NCBI GenBank assembly: GCA_949752745.1
Contig: OX457031.1
Location: forward strand, 49,200,162 to 49,264,161
Direction: 5' to 3'
Source: Protula sp. h YS-2021
Taxonomy: Eukaryota > Annelida > Polychaeta > Sabellida > Serpulidae
Length of the DNA: 64,000 nt
Below, piece by piece: positions 60,760-64,000 of this stretch (positions are counted from its first letter, which is position 1; each line of letters starts with the position of its first letter). Position numbers and translations under genes: made by a program. The notes beneath the pieces were generated by a model. That model ran no database searches. It was given only the letters and a program-made list of their open reading frames with translations, and was not told the DNA's origin.

Positions 60760-61170
60760 GCTTTTCTGGATGTGAGAGTTTCTTGGATGTAGGAGTTTCT
60801 TGGATGTTGGAGTTTCCTGGAGTTGGGAGTTTCTAGGAGTTGGGAGTTTCTTGGAGGTGAGAGTTTCTTGGATGTGGGGTTTTCATGGAGTTGGGAATTT
60901 CTTGGAGGTTGAAGTTTCTTGGAATTGGGAATTTCTTAGATGTGGGAGTTTCTTGGTTGTGGGAGTTTCTTGTAGGTGAGCGTTTCTTTGAGTTGGGAGT
61001 TTCTTGGATGTGGAAGTTTCTATGGTGTGGGAGTTTCCTGCATGTGAGAGCTTCTTGGATGTGGGAGTTTCTTACAGACGGGAATTACATGAATATGGGA
61101 GTTTCTTGGAGGTGGGGGTTTCTTGGAGATGAGAGTTTCTGGGATGTTGGGGTTTATTGGAGGTGAGAGT
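60760..61170. repeat. 17-bp minisatellite
   Basis: About 24 diverged units of GAGTTTCTTGGATGTGG. Confidence 0.88.
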
Positions 61171-61660
61171 TTCTGTTCAGTTTTTAACTTTCTTGGCAAA
61201 GAAAGCATCTACAATACGAATAAAACTTGATAGCATTTTTTAATTCATCGTTAGCTCACATCAAGATTTTTATGTTGAACCTTCCCCAGTTAGTTTTCAC
61301 ATTTGGAATGGCATAGCTTAGCACTGTTATTTGGCATCGCAGCTTTTTTTGCTAAAAATAAACATTGTATGCGAATTATTGACTGCCATTAAGTCTCAGT
61401 CTACTTCGCTTCATTCTCCACATCGCACTCTTACAAAAATACTTGGAATCAGTCTTGAGAATGATTATCAACGGATTAACTTTGATAAGAATACGATGAT
61501 CAATGCGCAGAGTGCCTTCCTGACACATCGATCAATCCATACAATCATTTTTCGCTTCTGAAAGGCAAGATTGTGACATACTACTAAAAAAGCATTACTA
61601 GAAAATGACGTGGTGAGTGAAATTTATAAACAACAATTTCTAAATGTGAAAATTGAAATG

Positions 61661-64000
61661 CTATAGAGATATTCCTATTCTTTCTAAGTGTTTCTTGATA
61701 AGCAAGGCTCGACAGCCCTCGAATACTTTCTGTATAGTTTGTGTGTCGACGGCACATGTGTAGTAGTATTCACACGAGTGATCCTCATGCCATGCCGAGT
61801 TCCTTCTGCCCCGGTAATCCGACGATGGTTTTGTTGTAAGTTGCTGTAACATAAACCGTAAAGTTAAATTACTTCGACGTATTCAACAGAAAAGAAAATA
61901 CAACACTGCTAGTAGGACAAAAAATAATGATAACAATAATAATAAAATGAAAAAGAAGAAGAAGAAAACAAAGAAGAAGAAGAAGAAGAAGAAGAAGAAG
62001 GAAGAAGAAGAAGAAGAAGAAGAAGAAGAAGAAGAAGAAGAAGAAGAAGAAGAAGAAGAAGAAGAAGAAGAAGAAGAAGAAGAAGAAGGAAGAAGAAGAG
62101 GAAGAAGACGAAGAGCTGAGAAGTGACAAGAGGAATAAGAAATACATAAATAAAATATTAACAAGAATGCACTGATAGTTTTCGTACAACAAGCTTTAAT
62201 CCCACAAAAAAAAAAGGAAAAGACTATCGCTTACTGTTAATAATCTCTTCACAAAAACAGCAGTGCGAATAGTCTCTTCTGATATTTGTTTGTCCTGTAT
62301 TGCCTGGGCCAGATCATATTTCTTTGAGCGCTTGTCCTTTGAGATTTCAGTTTTAGCGGTATCAGGTGAAGGAAAAGCTTGAACAAACTCCTCAACTTCT
62401 CTAACTAAAAGTCAAAAATGAAAATAATGACGTCATAATATCAGCCGGGGCTTTTGGTGTAATTGCACCATGGACTTAGAGGACTAAAACGAGCCACTAG
62501 ATTGAGTTAAATTACTGTATAGCCTCTACTTAAAAATACTGAAACTTTTACTGTAAAACAAGTTGTCCTCCCTCCCTCCCTCCCTCCAGTAGTGACAGCG
62601 GAGAAGAAAATATGATACATCTCACCCACTGTTTTGATTTCATTAAAGGAGATGGGGGAGGGGATACGAATTTCAAATTGTACCACCACCCCCCCCCCCC
62701 CTTAATAAATAAATAATTTTCAGTGACTTTTTTTACCTTTAGGCCCTTCCCAATTAAAATACTGTCGGAAATGTTCCATGTACGGGTTTTCGTCTTCCAG
62801 CTTGTCCGTGAGCATTTGTAAGGTTTTACCATGACGTATTTTCTCTTCCAGTAAGTCGATCTTGTTTATAAACAATATGACGGACACATGCTGCAACCAC
62901 CTGTAACAAGAACGACATAACAATTAAATTACATTTTGCGAAATAAACGAATGCCGGATCATAGAAAGTTTCAAAAATAAAGAAAAGAACGTTGGGTGAT
63001 TTGTTTTTGAAGAAAAAATTAAAAAAGATCACCGGCCGGCCAGGTCACACAAAAAGTAAGGAATGAGAAACAAGTCAATATCTTAGCAGCTATACACCCG
63101 AAAGCCTGGAAAATTCTGATATCCCTAGGCTGCAGGTGCCCGAGTGCGGTGTTCACTTCATGCCATAGATAATACATCTGACATATTTTCTATTATTACT
63201 AAAAATGCGAGAGCAAAATGTTGAAATGAAGCCATCCTTGAATAAGATGCAAATAAAATGGCAGATATTTACTCGTTCATTCTTAGACCTTCTTGTCTGT
63301 TGCTGATTTTATAATCTACCCCCCTCCCCCGCCCCCCCCCCTGGAATGAGAAATAGCTGATTTGATATTTTTGCCTTAGGTTTACTTTGTGTTCCAAGTT
63401 TGTTCAAATGTGGCGATGGCTTCTATGAGTCGATTGCGTGTGTGATCCTCCCGTAACGTCAGGTCGAAGCAGCTACAATCCACCACGAACAGTATGGCGG
63501 TGACACTTTCAAACACCTGTATCCATTTTCTTCTCTCTCCTCTCTGTCCACCAACGTCAAATACACTGCAGAATGGGAAACATTAAGTGGTTACGGCGTG
63601 TTGAGACTGGGGATGGCTAAACTAGAGCTAAATCTGGACAAACAGTTCAGCTGAAATAATGAATTTTGACTTTTTACCTGCTGCTAGGCCAACGTGTGTA
63701 GAGGCTATTTGATTGATTTCTTTTTGATTTTCTTCCTTTTTAGATTTATGTTTTATAGAAAAAAAAATCCAAAAATTCTTTGAAAAGCCAGTTAAATTTT
63801 GTAGCTGGTCTCTTATTTTAAAATAGACAATGTGAAATAAACACTCTCTAATATTTGGAATGATATTAATTATTTTTAAATAGTCCTGCCCGACACGGGA
63901 AATCCATATATTTCAGATTCAAGCAAAGTCATTTTTTTTTCAACCTAATGCTGTAATAAATTCATTTTTTCTCACCTAAAATTCACCGTGGTTCTGCCGT
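61661..64000 (-). CDS. G-protein alpha subunit (Gs-like), 3' part
   Basis: Exons 5' to 3' on the minus strand: 64000-63976 (runs off the window), 63565-63386, 62900-62737, 62404-62235, 61843-61661; all phases join. Motifs: [14 protein letters not shown] (switch II), NKID (guanine recognition), TCAVDT (guanine-contacting loop) and an amphipathic C-terminal helix ending [27 protein letters not shown] and W at the N-T-K-W-L junction resemble the Gs class, which activates adenylyl cyclase. The C terminus, however, lacks the conserved Gs ending, and a lysine-rich insert (in exon 62235-62404) lies between the NKID and TCAVDT motifs. It is probably a divergent, lineage-specific Gs-like subunit. The GTPase P-loop and helical domain are beyond the window edge. 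Confidence 0.92.
61962..62112. repeat. (GAA)n microsatellite
   Basis: Trinucleotide GAA/AGA tract of about 150 bp in the last intron of the G-alpha gene; Ser/Phe/Leu-homopolymer ORFs over it are artefacts. Confidence 0.93.

Noticed and set aside
61869..62192. Poly-Ser/Phe/Leu ORFs
   Set aside because: (GAA)n microsatellite in a G-alpha intron.

Overview
This window is animal genomic DNA. Its genes are split by GT-AG introns, intergenic space is AT-rich, and simple repeats, minisatellites and small DNA transposons are abundant. The gene set points to a marine lophotrochozoan, most likely a mollusc or relative: an NPY/NPF-type precursor ending in RPRF-amide, a neurotrophin-like ligand, a neutral ceramidase and a divergent Gs-like alpha subunit. 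The phylum is an inference; no ribosomal or mitochondrial marker is present.

Layout. 1.2-6.3 kb (+): three coding exons of a neuropeptide F precursor whose large first intron holds minisatellites. 16.0-7.7 kb (-): a complete 18-exon neutral ceramidase with all splice phases consistent (713 codons plus stop). 17.3-18.0 kb: a decayed Tigger/pogo element. 20-24 kb: a ~125-bp repeat array and an AT-rich foldback/MITE. 25.2-34.9 kb (+) and 51.9-59.1 kb (+): two paralogous 7-exon short-chain dehydrogenases of the retinol/17-beta-hydroxysteroid dehydrogenase-like type. 36.7-36.0 kb (-): the main coding exon of a neurotrophin. 39.8-41.3 kb: a dead LINE. 42.2-45.3 kb: two nested transposons with clear 8-bp target duplications. 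45.9-48.7 kb: nested copies of a GATATC-rich MITE. 64.0-61.7 kb (-): the 3' exons of a G-protein alpha subunit.

The most unusual object is in intron 2 of the first dehydrogenase: a 3,908-bp mobile element (27509-31416) with ~1.2-kb near-identical inverted repeats, AG...CT ends and a perfect 6-bp target duplication (TGTTTG), inserted in a 33-bp minisatellite. These ends match the Polinton/Maverick hallmark, but the only gene inside encodes a 245-aa zinc-finger/acidic protein, with its own TATA box and poly(A) signal. Arrays of an 18-bp perfect palindrome occur in both arms and directly upstream of that TATA box, which suggests that the element-encoded protein binds its own ends and promoter. 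That role is inference; the architecture is visible directly.
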